64,000 nt of DNA from Burkholderia thailandensis E264 (GCF_000012365.1 NC_007650.1:620001-684000), one strand, 5' to 3'. Positions 27,959 to 37,836 are shown, counted from the stretch's first letter. Numbers and translations: made by a program. The notes: generated by a model not told the origin, from the sequence alone.

Positions 27959-28393
27959 ATGTTTCGCAACATTTTGATCGTATGCCGCGCGAACGTGTGC
28001 CGGAGTCCTGCCGCGGAGTGGCTGTTCAGGTCGATGGCGCCGCGCGCGTCGCTTTCGTTCCATTCGGCGGGCGTCGATGCGAACGAAGGCGACGGCATCG
28101 ATCCGACGATGTCGCGCCTGCTCGCGGAGCGCGGCGTCGACGCGGCGCCGCACCGCTCGCGGCGGCTGAGCCGCGCGCTCGTGCGCGCAACGGATCTCGT
28201 GCTCGTCACCGAGCGCCGGCAAATCGCCGAGGTCGAGGCGATCGATCCGTTCGCGCGCGGCAAGGTGCATTTGCTCGGCAAGTGGGAAGACGCGGAGATC
28301 GCCGATCCGTACGGCGGCCCGGAGGGCGATTATCGGGATAGCTACACATTGATCGAACGTCTCGTTCAAGGATGGTTGCAAAAGATATGTTGA
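27959..28393 (+). CDS. bceD: low-molecular-weight protein-tyrosine phosphatase
   Basis: A 144-residue LMW-PTP. The phosphate loop CX5R is at residues 9-15 as ILIVCRANVCRSPAAEW, and the general-acid DP motif occurs as IADPYGGP near residue 121. In exopolysaccharide loci this enzyme dephosphorylates the C-terminal tyrosine cluster of the cognate BY-kinase (BceF here), resetting the polymerisation/export machine. It lies 21 bases after bceC and overlaps the start of the export gene. Confidence 0.93.
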   Translation: MFRNILIVCRANVCRSPAAEWLFRSMAPRASLSFHSAGVDANEGDGIDPTMSRLLAERGVDAAPHRSRRLSRALVRATDLVLVTERRQIAEVEAIDPFARGKVHLLGKWEDAEIADPYGGPEGDYRDSYTLIERLVQGWLQKIC

Positions 28394-29562
28394 ATCGTTC
28401 GCTTAGACCCCTGGCGCTCGCCGTCGCGGCTGCCGTGCTGTTGCAGGCGTGCGCGACGGCGCCCGGCAATTATCTCGACACGTCGCGCCTCGACGACAAG
28501 GATGCGCAGCTTGCCGAGCATTACAACGTGCAGCTCATCACCGCGCAACTGGTCGTATCGCAGGCCGACGCGCAGCGCAAGGAGCGGCCGTTGCCGCCGG
28601 CGCGCTTCGTCGACCCGGCGCAGTACGTGTACCGTATCGCGCCGCAGGACATTCTCGGCGTGACCGTGTGGGATCACCCGGAGCTGACGACGCCGCAGGG
28701 ACAGTCGTTCTCGAGCGGCGGCAACACGACGCAGACCGTCGCGGGCGCGCTGCAGCAGCCTTATGCGAACGCGCTGCCCGGCCAGGCCGATCCGTACGGG
28801 CAGACGGTGATGTCCGACGGCACGATCTATTTTCCGTTCGTCGGCCGGCTGCGTGCGGCGGGCAAGACGGTCGGCCAGGTGCGCGACGAGCTCGCGGCGC
28901 GGCTCGCGCGTTACGTGAAGAATCCGCAGGTCGACGTGCGCGTGCTGTCGTATCGCAGCCAGAAGGTGCAGGTGACGGGCGAAGTGAAGACGCCCGGCCC
29001 GCTCGCGATCACCGACGTGCCGCTCACGCTCGTCGATGCGATCACGCGCTCGGGCGGCTCGACGAACGAGGCCGATCTGCAGCGCGTGCGCCTCACGCGC
29101 GACGGCAAGTTTTATCAGCTCGACGCGAACGGCATGCTCGATCGCGGCGACGTCACGCAGAACGTGATGCTGCAGCCGGGCGACATCGTCAACGTGCCGG
29201 ACCGCGGCGACAGCCGGGTGTTCGTGATGGGCGAGGTGAAGACGCCCGCGACGGTGCCGATGCTCAAGGGGCGCCTGACGATCGCCGACGCGCTCACGGC
29301 GGGCGGCGGCATTCTCGATACCGATGCGAATCCGCGTCAGGTGTACGTGCTGCGCGATCTGCAGGACAAGCCGAACACGCCCGACATTTTCCGCCTCGAC
29401 ATGACGCAGCCCGACGCGCTGATGCTCTCGAGCCGATTCCAGTTGAAGCCGCTCGACGTCGTGTACGTCGGCACGTCGGGATCGGTGCGCTTCAACCGCC
29501 TGCTGCAGCAGATTTTCCCGACGATCCAGTCGATTTACTACATGAAGCAGATCACGCGCTGA
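28387..29562 (+). CDS. bceE: polysaccharide export outer-membrane lipoprotein (Wza-like)
   Basis: Outer-membrane export channel lipoprotein, about 391 residues, of the Wza/OPX family. Signal peptide with lipobox LLQACA (Cys about residue 22); the Poly_export domain contains YVYRIAPQDILGVTVWDHPEL, and SLBB domains follow (YRSQKVQVTGEVKTPGPL, VFVMGEVKTPATVPML). The C-terminal helix forms the outer-membrane pore in Wza. I chose ATG 28387 for the better signal-peptide N-region; an in-frame ATG at 28372 is possible. Either start overlaps the end of bceD. Confidence 0.93.
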   Translation: MLNRSLRPLALAVAAAVLLQACATAPGNYLDTSRLDDKDAQLAEHYNVQLITAQLVVSQADAQRKERPLPPARFVDPAQYVYRIAPQDILGVTVWDHPELTTPQGQSFSSGGNTTQTVAGALQQPYANALPGQADPYGQTVMSDGTIYFPFVGRLRAAGKTVGQVRDELAARLARYVKNPQVDVRVLSYRSQKVQVTGEVKTPGPLAITDVPLTLVDAITRSGGSTNEADLQRVRLTRDGKFYQLDANGMLDRGDVTQNVMLQPGDIVNVPDRGDSRVFVMGEVKTPATVPMLKGRLTIADALTAGGGILDTDANPRQVYVLRDLQDKPNTPDIFRLDMTQPDALMLSSRFQLKPLDVVYVGTSGSVRFNRLLQQIFPTIQSIYYMKQITR

Positions 29563-29612
29563 TCGGTCCCGGGCCGTCGCGCGCGGCCCGCTTCAACCTC
29601 AAGCGGGAATGC

Positions 29613-31832
29613 ATGGTGAATACGCAAGCGAAACATCCTTATGCCGACCTCGCGGTGAAGACCGACGAGGAAGACGTCGTCCTGGGCCAGATGATCCAGG
29701 TGATTCTCGACGATATCTGGCTGCTCCTCGGCATCGCGTTGGTCGTGATCGCGCTCGCCGGGCTCTACTGCTACGTCGCGAAGCCGGTCTATTCGGCCGA
29801 TGCGCAGGTGCGAGTCGAGGCGAGCGACAACACGTCGCAAGCGCTCACGCAGACGCAGACGGGCGCGATGATCAACAGCGGGCCGCCGACGCCGCCGACC
29901 GACGCGGAAATCGAGATCATCAAGAGCCGCGGCGTCGTCGCGCCGGTCGTCGAGCAGTTCAAGCTGAACTCGTCGGTCACGCCGAACACGTTCCCGATCC
30001 TCGGCGCGATCGCGGCGCGGCTCGCGACGCCGGGCCATCCGGGCAAGCCGTGGCTCGGCCTGTCTTCGTACGCGTGGGGCGGCGAGGAGGCGAAGGTCGA
30101 TTCGATCGAGGTGACGCCCGCGCTCGAAGGCAAGAAGCTCACGCTCACGGCCGGCGCGGACGGCGGCTACACGCTTGCCGATCCGGACGGCTTCCCGCTC
30201 GTGCGCGGCAGGGTCGGCGAGAGCGAGCAGGGCGGCGGCGTGACGATCGACGTATCGAAGCTCGTCGCGCGTCCCGGCACGCGGTTCACGGTGATCCGGC
30301 AGAACGATCTCGATGCGATCACCGCGTTCCAGTCGGCGATCCAGGTGGCCGAGCAGGGCAAGCAGACGGGCGTGATCCAGATCTCGCTCGAAGGCAAGGA
30401 CCCCGAACAGACCGCGCAGATCGCGAATGCGCTCGCGCAGTCGTATTTGCATCAGCACGTGACGAGCAAGCAGGCCGAAGCGACGAAGATGCTCGAGTTC
30501 CTGAAGAACGAAGAGCCGCGCCTGAAGTCGGACCTCGAGCGCGCGGAGGCGGAGCTGACCCAGTATCAGCGCACGTCGGGCTCGATCAACGCGAGCGACG
30601 AAGCGAAGGTCTATCTCGAAGGCAGCGTCCAGTACGAGCAGCAGATCGCCGCGCAGCGGCTGCAGCTCGCGGCGCTCGCGCAGCGCTACACGGACGAGCA
30701 TCCGCTCGTCATCGCGGCGAAGCAGCAGCTCGGACAGCTCGAAGCGGAGCGCGCGAAGTACGACGGCAAGTTCCGCGGGCTGCCGGCGACCGAAGTCAAG
30801 GCGGTCGCGCTGCAGCGCAATGCGAAGGTCGCGGAAGACATCTACGTGCTGCTGCTCAACCGCGTGCAGGAGCTGTCGGTGCAGAAGGCCGGCACCGGCG
30901 GCAACATCCGCCTCGTCGATGCGGCGCTGCGCCCCGGCGTGCCGGTCAAGCCGAAGAAGATGCTGATCCTGTCGGCGGCGACGCTGCTCGGCCTGATCCT
31001 CGGCACGGGCGTCGTGTTCCTGCGCCGCAACCTGTTCCACGGCATCGAGGACCCGGATCGCGTCGAGCGCGCGTTCAACCTGCCGCTGTACGGCCTCGTG
31101 CCGATGAGCGCGGAGCAGACGCGGTTCGACGCCGCGGACAAGGGCAACCGCGTGCGGCCGATTCTCGCGTGCGCCCGGCCGAAGGACCTGAGCGTCGAGA
31201 GCCTGCGCAGCCTGCGCACCGCGATGCAGTTCGCGCTGATGGACGCGAAGAACCGCGTGATCGTGCTGACGGGCCCGACGCCCGGCATCGGCAAGAGCTT
31301 TCTCGCGGTCAATCTCGCCGCGCTCGTCGCGCATTCGGGCAAGCGCGTGCTGCTGATCGACGCGGACATGCGGCGCGGCACGCTGGAGCGCCACTTCGGC
31401 ACCGGCGGGCGGAGCGGCCTGTCGGAGCTGTTGAGCGACCAGGTCGCGCTCGAAGAGGCGATTCGCGAGACGCCGGTGCCGGGCCTGTCGTTCATTCCGT
31501 GCGGCGCGCGTCCGCCGAATCCGTCGGAGCTGCTGATGTCGCCGCGCCTGTCGCAGTATCTCGACGGCCTCGCGAAGCGCTACGACATGGTGATCGTCGA
31601 TTCGCCGCCGATCCTCGCCGTCACCGACGCGATGATCTTCGGCGAACTCGCCGGCTCGACGTTCCTCGTGCTGCGCTCCGGCATGCACACCGAGGGCGAG
31701 ATCAGCGATGCGATCAAGCGGCTGCGCACCGCGGGCGTGCAACTGCAAGGCGGAATCTTCAACGGCGTGCCGGCGCGCACGCGAGGCTACGGCCGCGGCT
31801 ATGCGGCCGTGCACGAATATCTGAGCGCATGA
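29613..31832 (+). CDS. bceF: bacterial tyrosine autokinase / polysaccharide co-polymerase (Wzc-like)
   Basis: Inner-membrane BY-kinase of 739 residues. N-terminal Wzz-like domain with a first helix (LLLGIALVVIALAGLYCYV, about 35-55), a long periplasmic coiled-coil region, a second helix (MLILSAATLLGLILGTGVVFL, about 450-470), then the cytoplasmic kinase: Walker A GPTPGIGKSF near residue 555, Walker A' LLIDADMRRG, Walker B MVIVDSPPIL near 660, and a C-terminal tyrosine cluster (RGYGRGYAAVHEYLSA). It sets chain length and drives export by cycles of autophosphorylation, reversed by BceD. Confidence 0.94.
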   Translation: MVNTQAKHPYADLAVKTDEEDVVLGQMIQVILDDIWLLLGIALVVIALAGLYCYVAKPVYSADAQVRVEASDNTSQALTQTQTGAMINSGPPTPPTDAEIEIIKSRGVVAPVVEQFKLNSSVTPNTFPILGAIAARLATPGHPGKPWLGLSSYAWGGEEAKVDSIEVTPALEGKKLTLTAGADGGYTLADPDGFPLVRGRVGESEQGGGVTIDVSKLVARPGTRFTVIRQNDLDAITAFQSAIQVAEQGKQTGVIQISLEGKDPEQTAQIANALAQSYLHQHVTSKQAEATKMLEFLKNEEPRLKSDLERAEAELTQYQRTSGSINASDEAKVYLEGSVQYEQQIAAQRLQLAALAQRYTDEHPLVIAAKQQLGQLEAERAKYDGKFRGLPATEVKAVALQRNAKVAEDIYVLLLNRVQELSVQKAGTGGNIRLVDAALRPGVPVKPKKMLILSAATLLGLILGTGVVFLRRNLFHGIEDPDRVERAFNLPLYGLVPMSAEQTRFDAADKGNRVRPILACARPKDLSVESLRSLRTAMQFALMDAKNRVIVLTGPTPGIGKSFLAVNLAALVAHSGKRVLLIDADMRRGTLERHFGTGGRSGLSELLSDQVALEEAIRETPVPGLSFIPCGARPPNPSELLMSPRLSQYLDGLAKRYDMVIVDSPPILAVTDAMIFGELAGSTFLVLRSGMHTEGEISDAIKRLRTAGVQLQGGIFNGVPARTRGYGRGYAAVHEYLSA

Positions 31833-31871
31833 CGCCATGACGCGAGCGCTTCTTCGATCGACGAGGTGACG

Positions 31872-32819
31872 ATGAAAATTTCCGTACTCGTGCCGACCTA
31901 CCGGCGTCCCGCGGATCTCGCGCGCTGTCTGGCCGCGCTGCAGCGGCAGCGCGTCGCGCCCGACGAGGTGATCGTCGTCGCGCGCCCGGACGACGACGCA
32001 ACGCACGAGCGGCTTGCCGATCCGGGCGTGCGCGGCGCACTCGCGCTGCGGATCGTGACGGTCGACGTGCCGGGACAAGTGGCGGCGCTCAATCGCGGGC
32101 TCGACACCGCGCGCGGCGAGGTGATCGCGATCACCGACGACGACGCCGCGCCGCGCGTCGACTGGATCGAGCGGATCGGCACGATCTTCGCGGCCGATCC
32201 GCGCGTGGGCGCCGTGGGCGGGCGTGACTGGGTGCACGAGAAGGGCCGGCTGCTCGACGGCGAGCGTCCGCTCGTCGGCCGGCTCACGATGTCGGGCAAG
32301 ATCATCGGCAATCATCATCTCGGCGTCGGCGGCGCGCGCGAAGTCGATACGCTCAAGGGCGCGAACATGAGCTATCGCCGCGCGGCGATCTTGGGCCTGC
32401 GTTTCGACACGCGCCTTCGCGGCGCGGGCGCGCAGACGCACAACGACACTTCGTTCAGCATGTGCGTGAAGCGCGCGGGCTGGAAGCTCGTCTACGATCC
32501 GGCCGTCGCGGTCGACCATTACCCGGCCGAACGTTTCGACGACGATCGCCGCGACACCGCGTCGATGGCCGCGCTGTCGAACGCCGCGTACAACCTGCAT
32601 CTGACGTTGCGCGAGCATCTGCCGCCCGTGCGGCGCGAGATCGCTTGGTGGTGGTGGACGTTCGTCGGCACCCGCGCGTATCCGGGGCTCGCGCATGTGG
32701 TGCTGAGCGCCGCGGCGAAGAACGGCGCGAGCATGCGAGCGCGCTGGCGCGCGGTGCGGCGAGGCGCGCGCGACGCGCGGCGCGTGACGCTCGCGACTCA
32801 CGCCGGCGTCACGCAATGA
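31872..32819 (+). CDS. bceG: glycosyltransferase family 2
   Basis: GT-A-fold glycosyltransferase of 315 residues that adds one sugar of the repeat unit at the cytoplasmic face. The N-terminus ISVLVPTYRRPADLARCLAAL is typical of GT2; the DXD-like metal motif is VIAITDDDAAPRVDW. Near the C-terminus, FVGTRAYPGLAHVVLSAA may associate with the membrane. I placed the start at ATG 31872 after gaggtgacg. It follows bceF by 39 bases. Confidence 0.88.
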   Translation: MKISVLVPTYRRPADLARCLAALQRQRVAPDEVIVVARPDDDATHERLADPGVRGALALRIVTVDVPGQVAALNRGLDTARGEVIAITDDDAAPRVDWIERIGTIFAADPRVGAVGGRDWVHEKGRLLDGERPLVGRLTMSGKIIGNHHLGVGGAREVDTLKGANMSYRRAAILGLRFDTRLRGAGAQTHNDTSFSMCVKRAGWKLVYDPAVAVDHYPAERFDDDRRDTASMAALSNAAYNLHLTLREHLPPVRREIAWWWWTFVGTRAYPGLAHVVLSAAAKNGASMRARWRAVRRGARDARRVTLATHAGVTQ

Positions 32820-32862
32820 GCGGCACGTTGGAGATTCAATCGATTCGGGCTGGAGTTTTCGC

Positions 32863-34002
32863 ATGATCGCCACGAAGGTTCACGTTCATCTGTTTTACGG
32901 CGCCGACCCGCGCACCTATCGCAAGGGCGACGGCATCGGCTGCCTGTACGGCTATCACCATGCGGAGTCCGAAGAGTTCGCATTGACGTATTCGCGCGAC
33001 GCGCGCGAGAGCCGGCTCGTCGGCTTCGGCCGCCGCGCGCTGAAGTACGCGCTCGGCTTCGATCTGATGCATGCGTGGCGCAATCGCGCCGAGCTGCTCG
33101 ATTCCGATGTGATCTGGACGCACACCGAGCACGAGCATCTCGCGGCCGCGCTCGTGCTGAAGCTGTTCGGCGCGCGCGGCGCGAAGCCGCTGCTGCTCGC
33201 GCAAAGCGTCTGGCTGCTCGACAAATGGCCCGGCTACGGCTTCGCGCGCCGTTGGGCGTACCGCAAGCTGATCGGCCGCGCGGACGCGCTGACGACGCTC
33301 GCGCGCAACAACGCCGAGCTGTGCCGCCGCTATTTGCGGCGCGACGCATTGCAGGTGTACTACGGGCTGAACACGCAGGATTTTCCGATTTGCGCGCCGG
33401 ATGTCTGGTCGCCGCACCGGCCGTTGCGCATCGCCGCGATCGGCAACGATCGCGATCGCGACTGGAAGACGTTCGTCGCCGCGTTCGGCGGCGATTCGCG
33501 CTACGAGGTGCGGCTCGCGACGCGCCGCCGCATTCCGCGCGCGCTGCACGCGCCGAACGTCGAGATCGCGCCCGCGTCGGGCATCGTCGAGCAGCGCGAG
33601 CTGTACGACTGGGCGGATCTGATCGTCGTGCCGCTGCGGCCGAACCATCACGCGTCCGGCATTACGGTGATGCTCGAGGCGGCAGCGCTCGGCAAGCCGA
33701 TGATCGTCTCCGATGTCGGCGGGCTGCGCGACTATTTCCCGCAGGGCACCGCGACTTACGTGCAGCCGTTCGACGCGCTCGCGCTGCGGCGCGCGGCCGA
33801 CGCGCTCGCCGCGCGGCCGGATCAGGCGCTCGCGCGCGCGCAGGCCGCCGCGCGCCGGTTGAGGGAGCGCGATCTGACGACGCAGCAGTTCGCCGCGCAG
33901 CACGTGCGGATCACGCGCGATCTGCTCACGCGCCGCCGCGCGCATGCGGCGGCCGAGGCGGCGCTGTCGTTCGCCGATTCGCGTTCGCGCTCGAACGGGT
34001 GA
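32863..34002 (+). CDS. bceH: glycosyltransferase, GT-B fold (family 4-like)
   Basis: A 379-residue GT-B glycosyltransferase. The C-terminal half has the recognisable donor-binding region: LIVVPLRPNHHASGITVMLEAAALGKPMIVSDVGGLRDYFP, containing the usual E-(x7)-E-like pocket in diverged form. The N-terminal half is less conserved. By gene order it corresponds to bceH. Exact sugar and linkage cannot be read from sequence. Confidence 0.85.
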   Translation: MIATKVHVHLFYGADPRTYRKGDGIGCLYGYHHAESEEFALTYSRDARESRLVGFGRRALKYALGFDLMHAWRNRAELLDSDVIWTHTEHEHLAAALVLKLFGARGAKPLLLAQSVWLLDKWPGYGFARRWAYRKLIGRADALTTLARNNAELCRRYLRRDALQVYYGLNTQDFPICAPDVWSPHRPLRIAAIGNDRDRDWKTFVAAFGGDSRYEVRLATRRRIPRALHAPNVEIAPASGIVEQRELYDWADLIVVPLRPNHHASGITVMLEAAALGKPMIVSDVGGLRDYFPQGTATYVQPFDALALRRAADALAARPDQALARAQAAARRLRERDLTTQQFAAQHVRITRDLLTRRRAHAAAEAALSFADSRSRSNG

Positions 34003-34013
34003 GGGCGGCTGCG

Positions 34014-35489
34014 ATGAGCGCGACGACCTTGCCCGTTCCCGCATCCGGCGGCGGCGCGCGTCGCCGCAAGCTGCTGAGCGATCCGAAGCATTGGGCCGCG
34101 CAGGCGGGCTTGTGGAGCGTCACGGCGCTGCTGATCGCCGCGCGTCAGGGCACGCTGCTGACGTACGGTTTTCCGTGCCTCGCGATCGCGGCCGGCTTGT
34201 GGCTGTATTTCATGAGCCCGGCGCGCTACGTCGGCTTCATGTGGTGGATGTGGTTCCTGAGCCCGGAGGTGCGGCGCCTCGCCGACTGGTCGAAGGGGGC
34301 CTATACGCCGACGAGCCTGATCCAGATCGCGCCGCTCGCGGTCACGATGATCGCGGGGCTCGGCTTGCTGCGCCATTACCGCGTGCTGGCCGAGCGACGC
34401 GGGCTGCCGGTGCTGCTGATCCTGTTCGGCCTGATGTATGCGTTTTTCGTCGGAGTCGTGTCGAGCGGGCCGCTCGCGGCCACCTACGATCTCGCGAACT
34501 GGCTCTATCCGGTGCTGATCGGCTTTCACATCGCCGTTCATTCGCGCGACTATCCCGAGTATCGAAAGGTGATCCTGTCGACGTTCGTCTGGGGGATGCT
34601 CGTGATGGGCATCTACGGAATCGTGCAGTTCTTCGTGATGCCGAAATGGGATGCGCTGTGGATGATCGGCTCGCAGATGAACTCGCAGGGCGATCCGGTG
34701 CCGTATGGCGTGCGCGTGTTCAGCACGATGAATTCGTCGGGACCGTTCGCGTTCGCGATGATGGGCGCGCTCGTGTTCATGATCGCCGCGACCGAGCGCG
34801 TGCGCTGGATCGCGGGCGCCGCCGGCTTCATCTCGTTCTGCTTGTGTCTCGTGCGCTCGACATGGGGCGGCTGGGTGATCGCGCTCGCGATCCAGCTTGC
34901 GAAATCGAGCAATCGCGTGCGCGTGCGGATCATCGGCAGCGCGGTCGTGCTGGCCGCGCTGTGCGTGCCGCTGCTGACCGTCGGGCCGGTGGCGGACCGT
35001 CTCGGCCAGCGCCTGCAGTCGATCACGAACCTGAAGGACGACCGCAGCTATGACGACCGCAACAAGTTCTACGCGACGTTCGCGCAGACCGCGTTCACCG
35101 ACGTCGCGGGCGAAGGCCTCGGCGCGACCGGCGCATCGACGAAGCTGTCGAGCGACAGCGGCGGCCTCGGCAAGTACGGCAGCTTCGACAGCGGCGTGAT
35201 GAACGTGCCGTTCGTGCTCGGCTGGCCCGGCACGCTGCTCTATCTGCTCGGGCTTGTCTGGCTGCTCGGCCGCGCGCTGCGCGCTTCGTTCAGGTTGCGG
35301 CGCGACAAGTTCGTCGCTGCGTGCTTGAGTCTGGGTTTGTCTGTCTTCGCGATGCTCGTCTTCACCAATTCGTTCATCGGCACGGGAGGGCTGTTGCTGT
35401 TCATGAGCATATTTTCGATCTTGTCCGCGGCGCATTGGCAAAAGCTGCAACGCGCGAGCGCCGCGCGTTTTCCGGGAGCCGACCAGTGA
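34014..35489 (+). CDS. bceI: exopolysaccharide polymerase-like membrane protein (Wzy-like)
   Basis: Multi-spanning inner-membrane protein of 491 residues with about 11-12 hydrophobic segments and a large periplasmic loop near residues 325-400, the topology of Wzy/O-antigen-ligase polymerases. The loop carries DRSYDDRNKFYATFAQTAF and GEGLGATGASTKL, resembling the family's periplasmic signature. It should join repeat units on the periplasmic side. ATG 34014 is 12 bases after bceH; its stop overlaps the GTG start of the next gene. Confidence 0.87.
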   Translation: MSATTLPVPASGGGARRRKLLSDPKHWAAQAGLWSVTALLIAARQGTLLTYGFPCLAIAAGLWLYFMSPARYVGFMWWMWFLSPEVRRLADWSKGAYTPTSLIQIAPLAVTMIAGLGLLRHYRVLAERRGLPVLLILFGLMYAFFVGVVSSGPLAATYDLANWLYPVLIGFHIAVHSRDYPEYRKVILSTFVWGMLVMGIYGIVQFFVMPKWDALWMIGSQMNSQGDPVPYGVRVFSTMNSSGPFAFAMMGALVFMIAATERVRWIAGAAGFISFCLCLVRSTWGGWVIALAIQLAKSSNRVRVRIIGSAVVLAALCVPLLTVGPVADRLGQRLQSITNLKDDRSYDDRNKFYATFAQTAFTDVAGEGLGATGASTKLSSDSGGLGKYGSFDSGVMNVPFVLGWPGTLLYLLGLVWLLGRALRASFRLRRDKFVAACLSLGLSVFAMLVFTNSFIGTGGLLLFMSIFSILSAAHWQKLQRASAARFPGADQ

Positions 35490-36670
35490 GAATCGCCATC
35501 GTCACGCACGTCGTGCGCCATAACGACGGCCAGGGACGCGTCAATTACGAGATCGCGCGAGCGGCGCTCGCGGAAGGCTACCAGGTGACGCTCGTCGCGT
35601 CGCACGTCGCGCCCGAGCTGCTCGCGCATGCGCGCGTGCGCTGGATCGCCGTGAAGGCGGGCCGCTTCTGGCCGTCGAACCTCGTCAAGCAACAGGTGTT
35701 CGCGATCAAGAGCGCGTGGTGGCTGCGCGGGCATCGCGACGCGTACGACGTGCTGCACGTCAACGGCTTCATCTCGTGGGTGCGCGCGGATGTGAACACC
35801 GCCCACTTCGTCCACAGCGGCTGGTTCGCGAGCCGCTATTACCCGTTCGGCCTGTCGAAGGGGATGTGGTCCGCGTATCAGTACGTCTACACGCGCGCCA
35901 ACACGCTGCTCGAACGCTGGGCGTACCGGCGCTCGCGCGCGATCACGGCCGTGTCGCAGAAGGTGGCTGACGAAATCCGGCGGATCGGCATTGACGGCGA
36001 GAGGATCGGCGTCATCTACAACGGTGTCGACGCGCAGGCGTTCGCGAATGCGACGCCCGATCGCGACGCGTTCAGCCTGCCGGCCGAGCCGTTCATGCTG
36101 CTGTTCGCCGGCGATCTGCGCACGCCGCGCAAGAATCTCGGCACCGTGCTGAAGGCGCTCGCGCATCTGCCGCCGAACGTGCACCTCGCGGTCGCGGGCT
36201 ATTTGCCCGGCAGTCCCTATCCGGACGAGGCGCGCGCGCTGAAGATCGATTCGCGCGTGCATTTCCTCGGTCTCGTGAAGAACATGCCGACGCTGATGTC
36301 GTCGGTCGACGCGTACGTGTTTCCTTCGCGCTACGAAGCGATGAGCCTGGCGCTGCTCGAGGCGATGGCGGCGGGGCTGCCCGTCGTGACCGCGCATACC
36401 GCGGGCGGCGCGGAGATCATCACGCCGGAGTGCGGGATCGTGCTCGACGATCCCGACGACGCGGCCGCGCTCGCGCTCGCGGTCGAACGCCTCGCGCGCT
36501 CGCGCGACGCGTGCCGGGCGATGGGCGACGCGGCGCGCAGGCTGATGGAGGGATTCGGCTGGGCGCGCATGGGCGCGCAATACGTCGCGCTGTATCGGCG
36601 GCTGCGCCAGTCGTCGCAGTCGCCGTCGCTCGTCGGCGCCGAGCATGTCGTGACGCAGGAGCCATCGTGA
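35486..36670 (+). CDS. bceJ: glycosyltransferase family 4
   Basis: GT-B glycosyltransferase of 394 residues. Glyco_transf_4 N-domain (VRIAIVTHVVRHNDGQGRVNYEIARAAL) and Glycos_transf_1 C-domain with GDLRTPRKNLGTVLKAL and the donor-pocket motif PSRYEAMSLALLEAMAAGLPVVT (E-x7-E). The start is GTG 35486, overlapping the bceI stop by 4 bases; a longer frame upstream runs inside bceI and is rejected. Its stop abuts the next gene. Confidence 0.9.
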   Translation: MRIAIVTHVVRHNDGQGRVNYEIARAALAEGYQVTLVASHVAPELLAHARVRWIAVKAGRFWPSNLVKQQVFAIKSAWWLRGHRDAYDVLHVNGFISWVRADVNTAHFVHSGWFASRYYPFGLSKGMWSAYQYVYTRANTLLERWAYRRSRAITAVSQKVADEIRRIGIDGERIGVIYNGVDAQAFANATPDRDAFSLPAEPFMLLFAGDLRTPRKNLGTVLKALAHLPPNVHLAVAGYLPGSPYPDEARALKIDSRVHFLGLVKNMPTLMSSVDAYVFPSRYEAMSLALLEAMAAGLPVVTAHTAGGAEIITPECGIVLDDPDDAAALALAVERLARSRDACRAMGDAARRLMEGFGWARMGAQYVALYRRLRQSSQSPSLVGAEHVVTQEPS

Positions 36671-37836
36671 TGAAGCATACCGAAACGTCGATCAAGTCGC
36701 TGCAAATCGGCATGCACTGGTTTCCCGAACGGGCGGGCGGGCTCGATCGCATGTATTACTCGCTCGTCGGCGCGTTGCCGGGCGCGGGGGTCGCGGTGCG
36801 CGGCGTCGTCGCGGGCTCCGAGCGCGTCGCGGCCGACACGGGCGGCGCGATCCGCGGCTTCGGGCCGGCGACGTCGTCGCTGCCGCGCCGGATGATGGCC
36901 GCGCGTCACGCGTTGCGCGACGTGGTCCGCGCCGAGCGGCCCGACGTGGTGTCGTCGCACTTCGCGCTGTACACGTTTCCCGGACTCGACGTGACGCGCG
37001 GCATTCCGCAGGTGTCGCATTTCCAGGGCCCGTGGGCCGACGAGAGCCACGTCGAGGGCGCGGATTCGCTCGGACAGAAGGTCAAGCACCGGCTCGAGCA
37101 GGCGGTCTACGCGCGCTCGTCGCGCCTCATCGTGCTGTCGCGCGCGTTCGGGCAGATCCTCACGTCGCGCTACAACATCGATCCGGCGCGCGTGCGCGTC
37201 GTGCCCGGCTGCGTCGACACCGCGCAGTTCGATCTGCCGATGACGCCCGCCGACGCGCGCCGCAAGCTGCAACTGCCGCAAGACCGGCCGATCGTGCTCG
37301 CGGTGCGGCGGCTCGTGCGGCGCATGGGGCTCGAGGATCTGATCGACGCGGTGAAGACCGTGCGCCGCCGGCATCCGGACGTGCTGCTGCTGATCGCCGG
37401 AAAGGGGCGGCTCGAAGGCGAATTGCAGAAACGGATCGACGATGCCGAGCTCGGCAACAACGTGAAGCTGCTCGGCTTCGTGCCGGACCATCATCTGGCC
37501 GCGCTGTACCGCGCGGCGACGCTGAGCGTCGTGCCGACCGTCGCGCTGGAGGGATTCGGGCTCATCACCGTCGAGTCGCTCGCGTCCGGCACGCCGGTGC
37601 TCGTGACGCCCGTCGGCGGGCTGCCGGAGGCGGTCGCCGGCCTGTCCGAGGCGCTCGTGCTGCCGCAGATCGGCGCGTGCGCGATCGCGGACGGGTTGAC
37701 GGCCGCGTTGTCGGGCTCGCTCGTGCTGCCGGATGCCGACGCGTGCCGGCAATACGCGCGCGCGCATTTCGACAACACGGTGATCGCGCGCCGCGTCGCG
37801 GAGGTCTACGAGGAGGCGATTCGGGCGGCGGATTGA
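36670..37836 (+). CDS. bceK: glycosyltransferase family 4
   Basis: Last gene of the run, 388 residues. GT4 signatures: QIGMHWFPERAGGLDRMYYSLV at the N-terminus, RLVRRMGLEDLIDAV and LLLIAGKGRLEGEL in the middle, and the donor pocket VPTVALEGFGLITVESLASGTPVLVTPVGGLPE. ATG 36670 (or GTG 36667) overlaps the bceJ stop. No flippase (Wzx) or acyltransferase gene follows, so those steps must be encoded elsewhere, as in the split bce-I/bce-II arrangement of other Burkholderia. Confidence 0.9.
   Translation: MKHTETSIKSLQIGMHWFPERAGGLDRMYYSLVGALPGAGVAVRGVVAGSERVAADTGGAIRGFGPATSSLPRRMMAARHALRDVVRAERPDVVSSHFALYTFPGLDVTRGIPQVSHFQGPWADESHVEGADSLGQKVKHRLEQAVYARSSRLIVLSRAFGQILTSRYNIDPARVRVVPGCVDTAQFDLPMTPADARRKLQLPQDRPIVLAVRRLVRRMGLEDLIDAVKTVRRRHPDVLLLIAGKGRLEGELQKRIDDAELGNNVKLLGFVPDHHLAALYRAATLSVVPTVALEGFGLITVESLASGTPVLVTPVGGLPEAVAGLSEALVLPQIGACAIADGLTAALSGSLVLPDADACRQYARAHFDNTVIARRVAEVYEEAIRAAD

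Noticed and set aside
28449..29562. upstream extension of the bceF frame
   Set aside because: Overlaps bceE out of frame and encodes no domain; true start at 29613 gives a normal Wzc length.
29538..32873. 1,111-codon minus-strand frame
   Set aside because: Long only because GC-rich codons rarely give stops in the antisense frame; lies over bceF and bceG, which have clear motifs.
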